Made by a program: the position numbers and the translations under genes
Part shown: positions 42,001-52,528 of the stretch, one piece after another
How positions within the stretch are numbered: the first letter of the stretch is position 1
Layout: every line of letters begins with the position of its first letter
Notes under the pieces: model-generated
What the model saw: only the letters and a program-made list of their open reading frames with translations
Told to the model about the DNA's origin: nothing
Database searches by the model: none
Source of the DNA: Anadara kagoshimensis
Lineage: Eukaryota; Mollusca; Bivalvia; Arcoida; Arcidae
DNA length: 64,000 nucleotides
Assembly (NCBI GenBank): GCA_021292105.1
Contig: CM037874.1
Coordinates: 10,150,502-10,214,501 of the forward strand
Reading direction: 5' to 3'

Positions 42001-43314
42001 AAACCGTGACAACTGGAGAGGCATAACACTCTTATCTATACCAAGCAAAGTATTTTGTAAGATCCTTTTGAGCAAAATAGAAACGGCAATTGACACAAAA
42101 TTAAGAGAAGAACAGGCGGGGTTTAGGAAAGGCAGAGGTTGTGTGGACCAAATATTTGCCCTAAGAAACATCATCGAACAATGCATCGAGTGGAACACCC
42201 CCTTATACATCAATTTTATAGATTTTCGTAAAGCCTTCGACAGCATACATAGAAATACGTTATGGAAAATATTAGCATCATATGGAATTCCAAGAAAAAT
42301 AATTGAACTAATTAAATCATTTTACCAAAAGTTTGAATGCAACATCATAGACTGTGAAAACAGCCATACACCATCTTTTGAAGTCAGATCTGGAGTAAGA
42401 CAAGGTTGTTTTATGTCACCTATCCTTTTCCTGATTGCCATCGATTAGATTCAGAGACAAACAATACAAGATAAAGGAAGAGGCATTCAATGGAACATGT
42501 TTCAGCAACTTGAAGACCTTGATTTTGCTGACGACATAGCAGAACTTTCCACAACATTCCAAAATATGCAAGACAAAACAGACTTACTTAACACCTTCGT
42601 CAAAAAAGTTTGACTTAACATTAACACAAACAAGACTCAAGTTATGATGGTCAACACAAATGAGACAAGAAATATGAATATAGAAAATGTTCCAGTTCAA
42701 AACACAGAAAATTTTACTTACCTGGGTAGTATAATAAGTGATGACAATGGCACTGAAAAAGACATCAAGGCCAGGCTATCCAAAGCAAGATCAATCTTCG
42801 CAAGACTAAACCCAATCTGGAAATCAAACCAGATTAGTAAGAAAACAAAATTGAAAATTTACAGCAGCAATGTCAAATCGGTCCTGCTGTATGGATCTGA
42901 ATGATGGAGAGTTCTTGTCAGCGACATGCAAAAGCTAGAAGTCTTCCACAACACATGTTTAAGAAAAATCAACAAAATATTTTGGCGCAACAAAATCAGC
43001 AACAAAGAACTGCTGAGAAAAAGTAACTACAAATCAATCAGCGTAGAGATAAACAAAGAAGACTTTGATGATTAGGGCATGTTTTGAGAATGCCACAACA
43101 ACGCATACCAAAACAAGCACTTTTTTGGACACCACAGGGAAAAAGAAAGCCAGGAAGACCAAAACAGACCTGGAGAAGAACTATAAAGGCTGAACTGGAA
43201 GACCTTGGACTATCCTGGAGGCAGGCACAAAAAATAGCAAAGGACAGGGTGAAGTGGAGGCAACTTGTTGTGACCTTATGTCCCACCAGGGACGAAGAGG
43301 ATAGGTAGGTAGGT
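42001..43314 (+). mobile_element. Inserted 5'-truncated LINE inside the outer LINE
   Basis: RT blocks in order: NWRGITLLSIPSKVFCKILL, QAGFRKGRGCVDQIFALRNI, FIDFRKAFDSIHRNTLWKIL, SGVRQGCFMSPILFLIAID, DFADDIAELS, FTYLGSIISDDN, LLYGSE, and a 3' GKRKPGRPKQTWRRTIKAE. It ends in a GATAGGTAGGTAGGT tail. Stops at 42446, 42612 and 42902 show it is inactive. It is flanked by the 8-bp direct repeat ATCCACAG (41993-42000 and 43315-43322), a target-site duplication. Closest in the window to the LINE at 7350-8815. Confidence 0.9.
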
Positions 43315-44195
43315 ATCCACAGTTATATATGAATAACGTTCCAATAAACGAAGTTGAAATACATAAAGACCTTGGTATTTATTTCACTGAAGATGGTTAC
43401 TGGAAATATCACGTTGATCAAATAATAACAAAGGCGTTGGCAAGAATTTCTCTTTTCCGTAAAATTAAATTTAAAATTGATCGATCCGCTCTACACAAGA
43501 TTTGCTTTACTTTCATCAGACCCGTTCTAGAATATGCCAACGTAATTTGGGACAATATCAGTTATGAACAACAAAAACAATTAGAACAAATTAATATTGA
43601 AGCAGCTAGAATTGTTACAGGAGCGACCAAATTTTGCAGCATCGATTTATTATACAAGGAAACGGGGTGGGAAACTTTAAATTATAGGAGAAAAAAACCA
43701 CAGACTTATTTAATTTTATAAAATGTACCGTGGACTAAATGTACCGTGGATGTACCGTGGATGTTGTCATATTTAATCCTCTAAATATTTCTTCTTACAA
43801 TGCCCACTTTATAGACGATTACGTCAACAAACAATTGTCTCTCTACCCTATAATATAACTACATTTTTTTTTATTATTTGGCGATGTTGTAAACCTTACT
43901 ATTGATGAAAATATCCATGCTTTCGAAGTTGTTCAAAAATATATATTGTTATCGAAAAGATTTTGTCAGTAACTCTCTCTCTCTCTCTCTCTCATCATCA
44001 TCTACTTTAACAATATAATACTTAATGCAATATTTAATTCTTCAACTTCCTGGTCTTATAATTTTATGTATTTTAAGCAAAGACTGTGGAGACAAGTAAA
44101 TATAAGACCTTGGTCTTGTTCTCGAATCCTTTTCTTCATGTATATGTATGTTATTGTACCACTGTATTGTTCTTGTGAATAAAACATTGTTTAAC
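43315..44195 (+). mobile_element. Outer LINE, right piece (RT thumb, C-terminus and 3' end)
   Basis: Encodes MNNVPINEVEIHKDLGIYFT, KALARISLFRKIKFKIDR, FIRPVLEYANVIWDNISYEQ and IEAARIVTGATKF, the usual segments after the RT palm. It then decays through stops to a non-coding 3' end near 44195 with GTGAATAAAACATTG. A (TC)n run lies at 43973-43993. Confidence 0.85.
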
Positions 44196-44452
44196 TAACC
44201 ATGGAAGTAATAAATCTTATATTAAAATGCTGATTCAGTACACATCCAAACGTATTTAAAGATATTTTTCTATTATGATTTATGGTTGCTATATTGTGGT
44301 AATAGTTAGGTCATTAGAAAATATTTGAGCCGCGTGGCATTGAACAACTTTTGTAATTTTGACGGAACTCATTTTATGTGGATTGTTTCTCTTTTTCTTT
44401 TTTTTAATATATTTTCATCACAGATTAATCTAGAGACTGTTTTCTTTCGCAA

Positions 44453-44686
44453 TGCATTACTTTATTAAAAAAAAAGTCAGAGGTAGCAATGACAATTATA
44501 CTACATTGATTACAAAAAAGTTTAATATTAAATTTCATATTAGAATAAATATTATTCGTTTATATTTGTATTATTTATTTCAGCATTATTGGCTATGTTG
44601 ATTTATCTATTGTTTTTGTATTTTGTGTAAATTACAGTATTGATTGTGATTGTTCTATGTCAATAAAAATATACATTACAAAATAA
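44453..44686 (+). mobile_element. Small insertion with 14-bp target-site duplication
   Basis: Flanked by GTTTTCTTTCGCAA at 44439-44452 and 44687-44700. The 234-bp interior is AT-rich, non-coding, and ends with GTCAATAAAAATATACATTA, like the 3' end of a polyadenylated retroelement. Probably a severely 5'-truncated LINE; family unknown. Confidence 0.65.
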
Positions 44687-44727
44687 GTTTTCTTTCGCAA
44701 ATTATTTCATTCATTTACCGTCGGAAC

Positions 44728-45029
44728 GTGGAAGCGCGTGGCCTAGTGGTTAAGGCGTTGGACTCATGATTCGAAGGTCGTGGGTTCGATCCCTGGACCG
44801 GGCGATGTGTTGTGTCCTTGAGCAAGACACTTAATTTCACGTTGTTCCAGTTCACTCAGCTGAAAAATAAATGAGTACCAGCAAAATGCTGGGGGTTAAC
44901 CCTGCGATGGACCGGCGTCCCATTCAGGGGAGAGTATTGTACTCTCAGTCGCTTAACGCCACGGAAACCGGGATAAGCTCCGGCCTGATGGGCCTAATGG
45001 CTCGGGACAGACTTTAACTTTAACTTTTA
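44728..45029 (+). mobile_element. Full-length tRNA-derived SINE with target-site duplication
   Basis: The head has box A TGGCCTAGTGG (44740-44750) and box B GGTTCGATCC (44783-44792) in tRNA spacing. The body includes GTGTCCTTGAGCAAGACACT and GCGATGGACCGGCGTCCCAT, and the tail is (CTTTAA)n-like. ACCGTCGGAAC occurs on both sides (44717-44727 and 45030-45040). The body differs from family B. The clean ends suggest a fairly young insertion. Confidence 0.92.
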
Positions 45030-45269
45030 ACCGTCGGAACTTTCGATAGTTAACAGATAGACGAACATAAAAACCGTGGCCTAACACATACATCCACACT
45101 TCATGAATACCATGCAAAAGAAACTTTAACTCTCAGAAAATTATATCATTATTTCACAGTATTCTTGTTTTGTTTCTTGCTTTATTTGTTCTGTTGTTGT
45201 GTATTCTTGCAATTAATTTCGCTGGTTATTATCGAGTAGTTATTGTTCAGCTACAACTTTCTGTATTCA

Positions 45270-45772
45270 GACACTAACATATCGGTCCATGTTCAAATCA
45301 GAATCACAAAGGTAAAGTAATACCTACCACTTGGGAAGTGAGCCCGGTGTTAAGGAAGGGAAACATCGCCTGTTAAGCTACATACACCAACCACGTGTAA
45401 TTTTAAAATGAAAGGAACATAAAAATATAATTGGGACGTCAAATATACCCAAGCCGATAATTTTGGATAGAGAGACATCATACAACGATGTTGTGATGAC
45501 GACCGTAAAACTTTTGGAGGCTTTTATTATGCCTGGCTTGGCTTGTAATATCCTTGAGTCGATAATTTATTTTTAAGCAGCTTTCCTCGTTGTTTCATGT
45601 AAAATTCCCGCAGCTTATCCGTAGCGTATTCATTGTGAAACAAATACATAATCAGCAAGAAAGCAGTATACATGTATATTGTTGCATAGAAAAGGAAAGT
45701 TAAATAGAAAAATTGAAGTCATTAAGTTTGTCACAAAGCTTCAAATAGAACCCTTAATGGGTGTCATAAAAT
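45270..45772 (+). repeat. Full-length dispersed repeat family A
   Basis: Second near-complete copy, with TCGGTCCATGTTCAAATCA, GGGACGTCAAATATACCCAA, GTTGTGATGACGACCGTAAA, GCAGCTTTCCTCGTTGTTTC and the CACAAAGCTTCAAATAGAAC tail. Confidence 0.75.
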
Positions 45773-45845
45773 CTTTAAGTATAAATCCAAGCATGAAGCA
45801 GAACTTGAAGATTTAGCCGTATCTTTTGTTTTAACTTCACTAGGA

Positions 45846-46015
45846 TAAAAAACAAACAACAAATCCATGTCCAAACCACATGTTCTCCCAATGCAAAGCA
45901 AAACAAAATTATAATCTGGCAAATTAAGTTAAACACGTGAACTTCCATCAGGGAAGTGGGGCCGGGTGCCCCAGAAAGGTAAAGCACCTCCTGTTTAGCT
46001 AGCTACACCTTAACC
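45846..46015 (+). repeat. Family A copy, 5' third
   Basis: AAATCCATGTCCAAACCACA, TTAAGTTAAACACGTGAACT, CATCAGGGAAGTGGGGCCGG, GGTAAAGCACCTCCTGTTTA, GCTAGCTACACC, then it stops. Confidence 0.75.
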
Positions 46016-46409
46016 TTTTAAATTTAACCAAATTCGACAATCCCTTTTCAAACTAAAACTAAACATTTTTGACAAAACTAAATATAAATTTTATAAGCTT
46101 GTTGTGATCTTCAAATTCACATCATCTTTAATTGCCGGATATTTTAAACATTTACAAAATCATTAGGATTTAAAATTTACCAGATTTAATTTAAGGAACA
46201 TCTTGGCTAATGAATGATTGTGAAAATGGGCCAGCTTTCACTACCATTTTATAAAAAATAAAATAAGTAAACCGTTTTGTCGGGTGTTTTTTAATAACCG
46301 ACATCCGAATTTTTGAGTACTTGATCCTAGGACAGTCGCCGTTGTAGATTCGATTTCACTCTATGTAATAAGTGGGAAATGACGTTTACAGTAGAAAGCA
46401 GACAAATTA

Positions 46410-46806
46410 AAAACAAACATACCGGCCCGTGTCGAAATGACATTACCAAAGCAAGGTAAAATCTTAAAAACTGACAAATTAAGTTAAACAACTTTCACCA
46501 AAGAAATGAGACCGGGTGCTCCTGAAGGGTAAGCCCTTTCTGTTTAGCTACCTGTGCCCTTTAAAACTTTGAAACCCGCATATTAAGTTCAATGCGTGGA
46601 ATTCCAACAAGGAAGTAAGATCGGGTGATCCGGAAGGGTAAGCACCTCCTGTGTAGCTAACTACACACGTTAAAACAAGTGGACTTACACAAGGGAAGTG
46701 AGACCTGGTGCTCCAGAAGGGTAAGCCCCTAAAGTTACTTCTAGGTAAAATCTTTGGTACTTTCGAATTTAGTTTAACACATGGACTTCCACAAATGAAG
46801 TGATAC
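46410..46806 (+). repeat. Family A copy with its core segment locally repeated
   Basis: After a normal start the TTCCACnAGGGAAGTGAGACC plus GGTGCTCCnGAAGGGTAAGC core appears about four times between 46490 and 46806, the last ones degraded. This is the same core that seeds the HPS4 intron minisatellite. Confidence 0.65.
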
Positions 46807-46819
46807 ATGCGATATCAAT

Positions 46820-47527
46820 CTGCAAATGAACTTAATCGAAACATGCATTTAATTACAATTCTTTTTTATTTTTCTTAATTGTTTTGAGTCTGGCCAGGAT
46901 ATTTTATACGGTAGTGTTAAGGCATACATTTTATTTTGTACTTTAAAATAAAATAATACTGCTTAAACTGCTACCGTTCTAGGAGGCGTCTAGTAGCCTG
47001 TGGTGAAGGACTCTGCATGACTGACTATAGCTAGATGAAAATTTCCAACCAAACTAGAGTTAAGGTTTTGATTGATATTTTTGTGGCATATTCTGTTGAG
47101 CCGATTTTTCAGAAATATTCATAAATGTCATTTATTATTGGGGATTAACACAAATTGTTTATCATCTCAATTAGCTGGCGGCAATGACCCCAGTCTCGCG
47201 ATCAAAAAGAAATTGATATACAATGCCTTTGCCTTAAAAACAAAACAACTTAAAGTATCTAAAGATCAAATTCTTACTTTAGTTGCAACAAAACTGCGTT
47301 TTTTTTAATATATAATTGAACAACAATTTGTTAGTTTTTCCATTAAATAAGCATTCCGTCATTTCAATAACAACAATGTATCCCAACTGATTAAAACAGA
47401 TAAAACCATAAGTCCATCAATACTGGACTTCTGATAAAACATTTTATGAAAAAATGAGGTCATGAAATAACGTTTCATTGCACTTTTCCAACTTTCTCAA
47501 TGATTATTGCAGTTGTAAAATAACTAC
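46820..47527. other. No gene seen
   Basis: AT-rich interval without a supported exon on either strand; the short open frame at 47072-47308 has no recognisable features. Confidence 0.5.
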
Positions 47528-47717
47528 TGTGAAATCATTTATTTTCGTGATATTTAATTTTCGTGAATCTTATAGGAAATATTATTTAGCGTGATTCCAA
47601 ATTCGTGACCTGTTTATTAGAAGGTCAATTTATAATATATATTTTTGTTGAGATGTTAATTCATGAGTTCACATATCCACGAAAAATTGTGACACCACGA
47701 AAATTCATGATTTCACA
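47528..47717. mobile_element. MITE-like inverted-repeat element
   Basis: Left end TGTGAAATCAT..ATTTTCGTG (47528-47549) and right end CACGAAAATTCATGATTTCACA (47696-47717) are inverted repeats with about three mismatches. The interior carries further CACGAAAA/TTTTCGTG pairs. It starts 34 bp downstream of the stop codon of the 508-codon gene. Confidence 0.7.
47613..47618 (-). terminator. Candidate polyadenylation signal of the 508-codon gene
   Basis: AATAAA on the - strand, about 135 bp past the TGA at 47752-47754. It lies inside the MITE-like element. No cleavage site can be assigned. Confidence 0.4.
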
Positions 47718-47751
47718 TAAAGTTTATACTACTAGAAATAATTTGCTTTGA

Positions 47752-49278
47752 TCAGTTAGACCTTTTTGGGTCCACAATTTTTGGTAGTTGGACAGGTTTA
47801 GTCCTTGCAAATCCTCCATAATTTGAATTATCAATTATATTACTGTCTTCAATTGTCTTTTTAATCCACAATTTGTCATTTTCAGTAATATACGATTTTT
47901 TATTCCAGTGGTAAGAATTACTCCCATTTAAAGACTGCCCGGATTTGGCAGAATGCGTACTTGGTCCGAACCTATCCATAGGCATGTCTATACTCAAATC
48001 CGATCTTTCTCTTTCCATGTGCATATCTGGTCCCGGCTGTTTCACTTTTTCAGTCTTTTTATTATCCGATTGAACAGCTTTGACATTTGTTTTTATCACT
48101 GAATGATTAGTACTTTTCCCTAAGTCGTTACTAGTGTTTGGTTTATTAGGAGGACTAACGGACTTGGGAGGAGATTGACACAATGGCTTCACAATATCAC
48201 TAATTAGTTGTTTTGATTTTACCACTTCACCACCTTTAACACTGAGCGGCTCGTGTTTAAGTTCACTTTCATTGTTGTTAAAATCATTTCTAGATTTTGA
48301 AAATTTAGGGGTTTCAACATCACTAATAAATGGTCGTCTCCTTCTGTCTGTCATTTTCTTAGTAAGCTCATTTTGTAAGAGCATTTTGAGCTTAGTTTTT
48401 TCTGTATTCAATGCTGTCCTTTTCAAACATGAATGCAGATCTTTTGGTGAACTTAATTTATGTTTCACGTGGTTTTCATTCGGACTCCCTCGAATGTTTT
48501 CTATGTTTCTATAAGATCCATACCCTTTACTTTCAAGAACCTGTGACAGAATATTGCTCGGAACTTTTGAGGGTTCAGAATTAGAAAGTGTTGTCCAAGA
48601 CCTACTTAAATCACCATGACGACCAAAAAATCCACCGCCATGGTGTACAACGTTTCTTGTAAATCGTAAATATCCCAATTTCGTCAATGCTGACGTCAGA
48701 TCCGGAAGGGTCTCAACAGGATAAGAACCATTTTGCTTCGCGAAATTATCCAGATGAGAACCGGAAGTTACGTCATTTGTGTCCTTATCTTTCTTATTTG
48801 TTGCTTTAGATCTATAATCCAACCTGGATGTATTTAGATTCGCCGGACTACTTTTTAACCTGTCAGGCACTTCCATATCCGGTGAAAAAAGAGCAGACGA
48901 TGATTTAGCATCTGCTTTCGTTGTCCGGAGACGAAGCCTAGCAACAACATGTTTTGGGGCAGAACTAGTTTTTCTGTCAGATTTATTCCTTTCTGTATCT
49001 CCATCTTGCTGTTCTGGTTGCGTGAATCTGAACGTTTGAACCTCTCCGTTCGCTCGGACTTTTGTGAGAGCACCTCGATGGTTCTGTTGATAGTTCCAGA
49101 GCTGTTCCCGTCTTTCCAGATCTTCATCTCTCGGAGTATCGATCACATATTGTCCTAGTTTACCTATTTGAGTCTGAGATCTGGCGTACCTCTCGAATTC
49201 ATAAGAACTACAAGAAGAGTCAGCCGATTCCGGAGAATACTTCCTTATCTGTGGTAGTTTGGTTGATATACTCTCCAT
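47752..49278 (-). CDS. Unrecognised basic, low-complexity protein, 508 aa
   Basis: A single open frame from ATG (49278) to TGA, with an in-frame stop three codons upstream of this ATG, so this is the longest start in this exon. I do not recognise the family. Residues about 30-90 look most constrained: ARSQTQIGKLGQYVIDTPRD and ERREQLWNYQQNHRG lead to VRANGEVQTFRF. A second ordered-looking patch is LTKLGYLRFTRNVVHHGGGF (about 196-215). The rest is Ser, Lys and Asn-rich, with RRRRP near 315, and it ends KPVQLPKIVDPKRSN. No signal peptide, membrane segment or known domain is visible. Length, frame integrity and non-repetitive composition support a real gene; the transcript probably has upstream non-coding or alternative exons. 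Confidence 0.8.
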   Translation of the reverse strand: MESISTKLPQIRKYSPESADSSCSSYEFERYARSQTQIGKLGQYVIDTPRDEDLERREQLWNYQQNHRGALTKVRANGEVQTFRFTQPEQQDGDTERNKSDRKTSSAPKHVVARLRLRTTKADAKSSSALFSPDMEVPDRLKSSPANLNTSRLDYRSKATNKKDKDTNDVTSGSHLDNFAKQNGSYPVETLPDLTSALTKLGYLRFTRNVVHHGGGFFGRHGDLSRSWTTLSNSEPSKVPSNILSQVLESKGYGSYRNIENIRGSPNENHVKHKLSSPKDLHSCLKRTALNTEKTKLKMLLQNELTKKMTDRRRRPFISDVETPKFSKSRNDFNNNESELKHEPLSVKGGEVVKSKQLISDIVKPLCQSPPKSVSPPNKPNTSNDLGKSTNHSVIKTNVKAVQSDNKKTEKVKQPGPDMHMERERSDLSIDMPMDRFGPSTHSAKSGQSLNGSNSYHWNKKSYITENDKLWIKKTIEDSNIIDNSNYGGFARTKPVQLPKIVDPKRSN

Positions 49279-49385
49279 TAGTTACACTTTTTATTCTTAT
49301 GACATGTCATCTATATTACTAATACTTTCACACGCCATTTTTTGGAAATCGTTTATACCAGAAGCTAACCTCTTCCTTTCTCTAT
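49279..49385 (-). promoter_or_regulatory. Spliced leader segment of the 508-codon gene with a 13-codon uORF
   Basis: A strong acceptor (TTTTTTTCTTTTCAG) ends at 49386, so the exon starts at 49385. Within the leader, AAAAAATGGCG at 49338 opens a frame MACESISNIDDMS that stops at 49297, 18 nt before the main ATG. The same frame is open back to the acceptor (RERKRLASGINDFQ), so it could instead be the end of an upstream coding sequence. Confidence 0.55.
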
Positions 49386-49644
49386 CTGAAAAGAAAAAAA
49401 GTTAAAATAGTTAAAATCTTGATAGTGAATTATAATTACGTTTGGTCGTAAAAATTCCTAGGCAAGTATTTGAATCACACAATTGGAAAATTATTAAGAA
49501 TTTGTCATGATAGCAGTACCTGTCCAGTATTTCGGTTTGTTGTTTTATGTTTATGATTACGGCATTACTTTGGCTATTGACAAATATGTTTACTTTGTAT
49601 TCAGACTTGGCTTCTACATTTTATTTTGGGAGAATCATGTTAAA

Positions 49645-49925
49645 ATCAAACAAAAACATATCGACCATGTCAAATCACAATGCCAAAGTTAGAACCTTGA
49701 AAACTGACAAATTAAGTTAAACACGCAAGCTTTCACCAGGAAAGTGAGACCGGGTGTACCACAAAGGTAAGCAAATCCCGTCTAGCTAGATTAATTCGCC
49801 ACCTGTAAAATAATAAAAATTTAGAATGGTAGGAACATGAAATTTTGTGGTGTCAAATATATCCAGGATAATTTTGGATACAGAGACATCATACCTCTCA
49901 ACAATATTGTAATGTCTGTCAATGA
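49645..49925 (+). repeat. Dispersed repeat family A copy
   Basis: ATCGACCATGTCAAATCACA, AATTAAGTTAAACACGCAAG, CACCAGGAAAGTGAGACCGG, GTAAGCAAATCCCGTCTAGC, CCAGGATAATTTTGGATACA, GAGACATCATACCTCTCAAC. Confidence 0.7.
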
Positions 49926-50373
49926 ATCTAACACGCCATATATTTGTCTTTTTATGAATGGCATGTACTGTTTTTGAATTTCTATTAAAATAATGCATTC
50001 AAAAACAGCACATGACAACTGTTTTTAATGCAATATTTTAATAGAAATTCAAAAACAGCACATGACATGAATAATAGTTCGACATAATAAATGTCTTAAA
50101 TTTATCGATACAAAATAACAACATAATTGATTTAGCCTGTTACTTTACCATTTTAAAGCAAGCAACAAAGCAACTTTAGTAAAAAAAACAGCAACAGAGC
50201 AACTCTAGTAACGCGACATAATGGAACACATTTACATGGTTAACAACTGGGATAATTAAAAATAACGACTTTGATTGAAAATTGTTCCAGATGCTTCAAA
50301 TGATTTGTACAGGAAATAAATGTATAATTATTATTATTCTGAGTTCAATCATTTATATATTACTATGCCAGTT

Positions 50374-50433
50374 GTCAAAGATTTTACTTTGCTTTTTGGA
50401 CTGTAATTTGAACATTGATCCATATGTTTGTTC
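50374..50433 (-). repeat. Family A 5'-end fragment
   Basis: GTCAAAGATTTTACTTTGCT, GGACTGTAATTTGAACATTG and ATCCATATGTTTG match the reversed start of family A. Confidence 0.55.
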
Positions 50434-50521
50434 TAAAGCTTTAGAAGCCAATAAATATTATACAATTTCGATTCTGCTATTACTGAAATGGAAAGTATCA
50501 GTAATTTTATTCATTTGAGTT

Positions 50522-50650
50522 TTTTTCCATTGAAATATTTTTGTATTGTCTATTTGGTTTGTTTGATGAACAATTATCTTTGTGGACTAAAGTTGTTGTA
50601 CTTTACCGGAGTTGATATTTTTTAATGTCAGCATGACTTTGATATCTATT
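50522..50650. repeat. Dispersed repeat pair, copy 1
   Basis: Shares TATTTGGTTTG, CTTTGTGGACTAAAGTTG and TTTACCGGAGTTGATATT in order with 53095-53222. Non-coding. Confidence 0.7.
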
Positions 50651-51730
50651 TTTATTTTATATGATTTTGATTTTATTATTATAAACAATTCAACATACAG
50701 TATACATGCATAAAACTAGAATAGCATCTTTTTGTTTCTATCACTTTTGATCTTGAATTAGCGTTTTCACATGTCAGTGTAAAATTGTTTAATGTCAAAA
50801 CATACCTTGATATCAACGGAGATCATACGTGTGTATCCTTTTATGAATCCAAAAATGTCATTAGAAATAGTAAATCATAATTGTTAAAGTATTTTAACAC
50901 TTTGTAAGTCGAAACATCCCACTAACATATTGTTCTACGGCAACTTCGTATTGCAAATGAATACATTGTATCTATATTGATAATATATGTATGTTTGCCA
51001 CATTTTCTCGAAGTCCTTGCATGCTTTTTAAAACATTCCACCGAACTTTTGGGTACTGAAGTTAAAAAATCTAGCATTCCGACACTGAAGTATTGAATAT
51101 AGATTCGATAATGAAAGTATGTTTACCACATTTGCTTGAAGCCCTCAAGGGGTTTTGTTTACACGTTCCACTAAACTATTAGGTTCTGGGTTTTAGAAAG
51201 TCTATTATTCCACACAACTATCTGTTACTGGCTTTTGAGTGTCCAATATTCCACTGAACTATTGGGTACTATTCCACCACTGAAGTATTTAGTATAGATA
51301 TTCAAACTGACTTAATTATGAAAGTATGTTCGCCACATTTTCCCGAAGTCGCCACAAGTTTTTTTTAACACATTCTGTTGAGTACTTACTTTTAAAAGTC
51401 AAACATTTCGGATCCATTGAAGTATTTGTGTATAGATTTTCAAACTGACTTTTATAACATGTCAATATATATCTGAATTATAGATATTCAGTTACACAGT
51501 CTATATTGATAATAAATACAATAGTTTTCTCTATGATATTCTATATTGTATTACTTATATGGTTCATTAAATATATTAAATATGGAATTACAGTTATTAT
51601 ATTGTCAATATCCAATCAAAGAGCTATTTATTTGTGAGGTTTAATGAACACTATACAAAAACCAGCGTACTTCTACCCGAGACTTATATCTAATCTGATC
51701 GTAGATATAATGTGTGATATAGTATATACG
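50651..51730. other. No gene seen
   Basis: AT-rich, with locally recurring phrases such as CCACATTT(T)..GAAG and CCACTGAACTATTGGGTACT / CCACTAAACTATTAGGTTCT between about 50990 and 51420, hinting at decayed tandem repeats of about 100-180 bp. Confidence 0.4.
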
Positions 51731-51943
51731 GTACAGACCTGTCCAAAGTTTAACACTAAGCTAACGAATTGGTACCGAATCGACATCGCATATAGACCGC
51801 TCATTAGCTATATATCGCAACAGCTGGTGTCTAACTCGACATGACAGCTTCTTCATCACAAGCTATCTATATTTCGCCCACTTGACAGTTGTTCTGCGAC
51901 CCCTTTTCGTTGGATCAGTTATAAATTTTCGACAGGTCTGTAC
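51731..51943. mobile_element. Inverted-repeat element, family H copy 1
   Basis: Begins GTACAGACCTGTCCAAAGTT and ends CGACAGGTCTGTAC: perfect 13-bp terminal inverted repeats (GTACAGACCTGTC). The interior has CTATCTATATTTCG, shared with copy 3. Confidence 0.75.
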
Positions 51944-52170
51944 TTTGCTGGTTTATAGAAATACCTAAGTCATTATATATTATATAAGAGTTAATACTAG
52001 TAGCCTTTTGCTCTTTGTGACTCTATGTAACAGTCAGAATGTCTTAATGAGCCTTGATTATGTGGATTATTAAAATTAATTCAAATGTTTTTCGCCCGTT
52101 CATTAATAATTATGTGTAGATTGGCGTCCTTCTACTATTAACAAAGAGTGCATTAATAAACGGACTACAT

Positions 52171-52528
52171 GTACGGTATTAACTTGTCAAAAGCTTAAGT
52201 TTAACACTAAGATAACGATAAAGTGTCGAACTTCAGCTGCCGATGTTCGCACGGTTCATGACAGAAAAAGTGACTAGAAATCGGCGTTGGACATTTGAGC
52301 GAAAGCATAGGACGAAAGAGCGAAAATAAACGGACGTGTGAGCGACTAAATAATGGATACTTGAGCGACAGAACTTTAACCTATTTGAGCGAAATTCCAA
52401 ATATCTGTTGCGATCGACTTCATTATTTGAATATTTCTGATATAATTCTCGAAGGACCGAAATGAGCTGCCGCTTCGTCACTAATTTGCAATTGTTTGCT
52501 TAGTATTAAACTTTGGTCAGTCCTGTAC
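52171..52528. mobile_element. Inverted-repeat element, family H copy 2
   Basis: The left side carries AAGTTTAACACTAAGATAACG as in copy 1; the right end is AGTATTAAACTTTGG and CAGTCCTGTAC. The interior has an irregular series of GAGCGA(A/C) motifs (52300-52400) not seen in the other copies. Confidence 0.6.

Noticed and set aside
44728..44805. tRNA gene suggested by good A and B boxes
   Set aside because: The tRNA-like part continues into a SINE body and tail bounded by target-site duplications, and the acceptor stem does not close as a proper tRNA. The family B heads were set aside for the same reason.
52233..52481. An 82-codon - strand frame with periodic RSN and FRS motifs
   Set aside because: It falls inside inverted-repeat element copy 2, and the periodicity comes from the GAGCGAA-type DNA motif.
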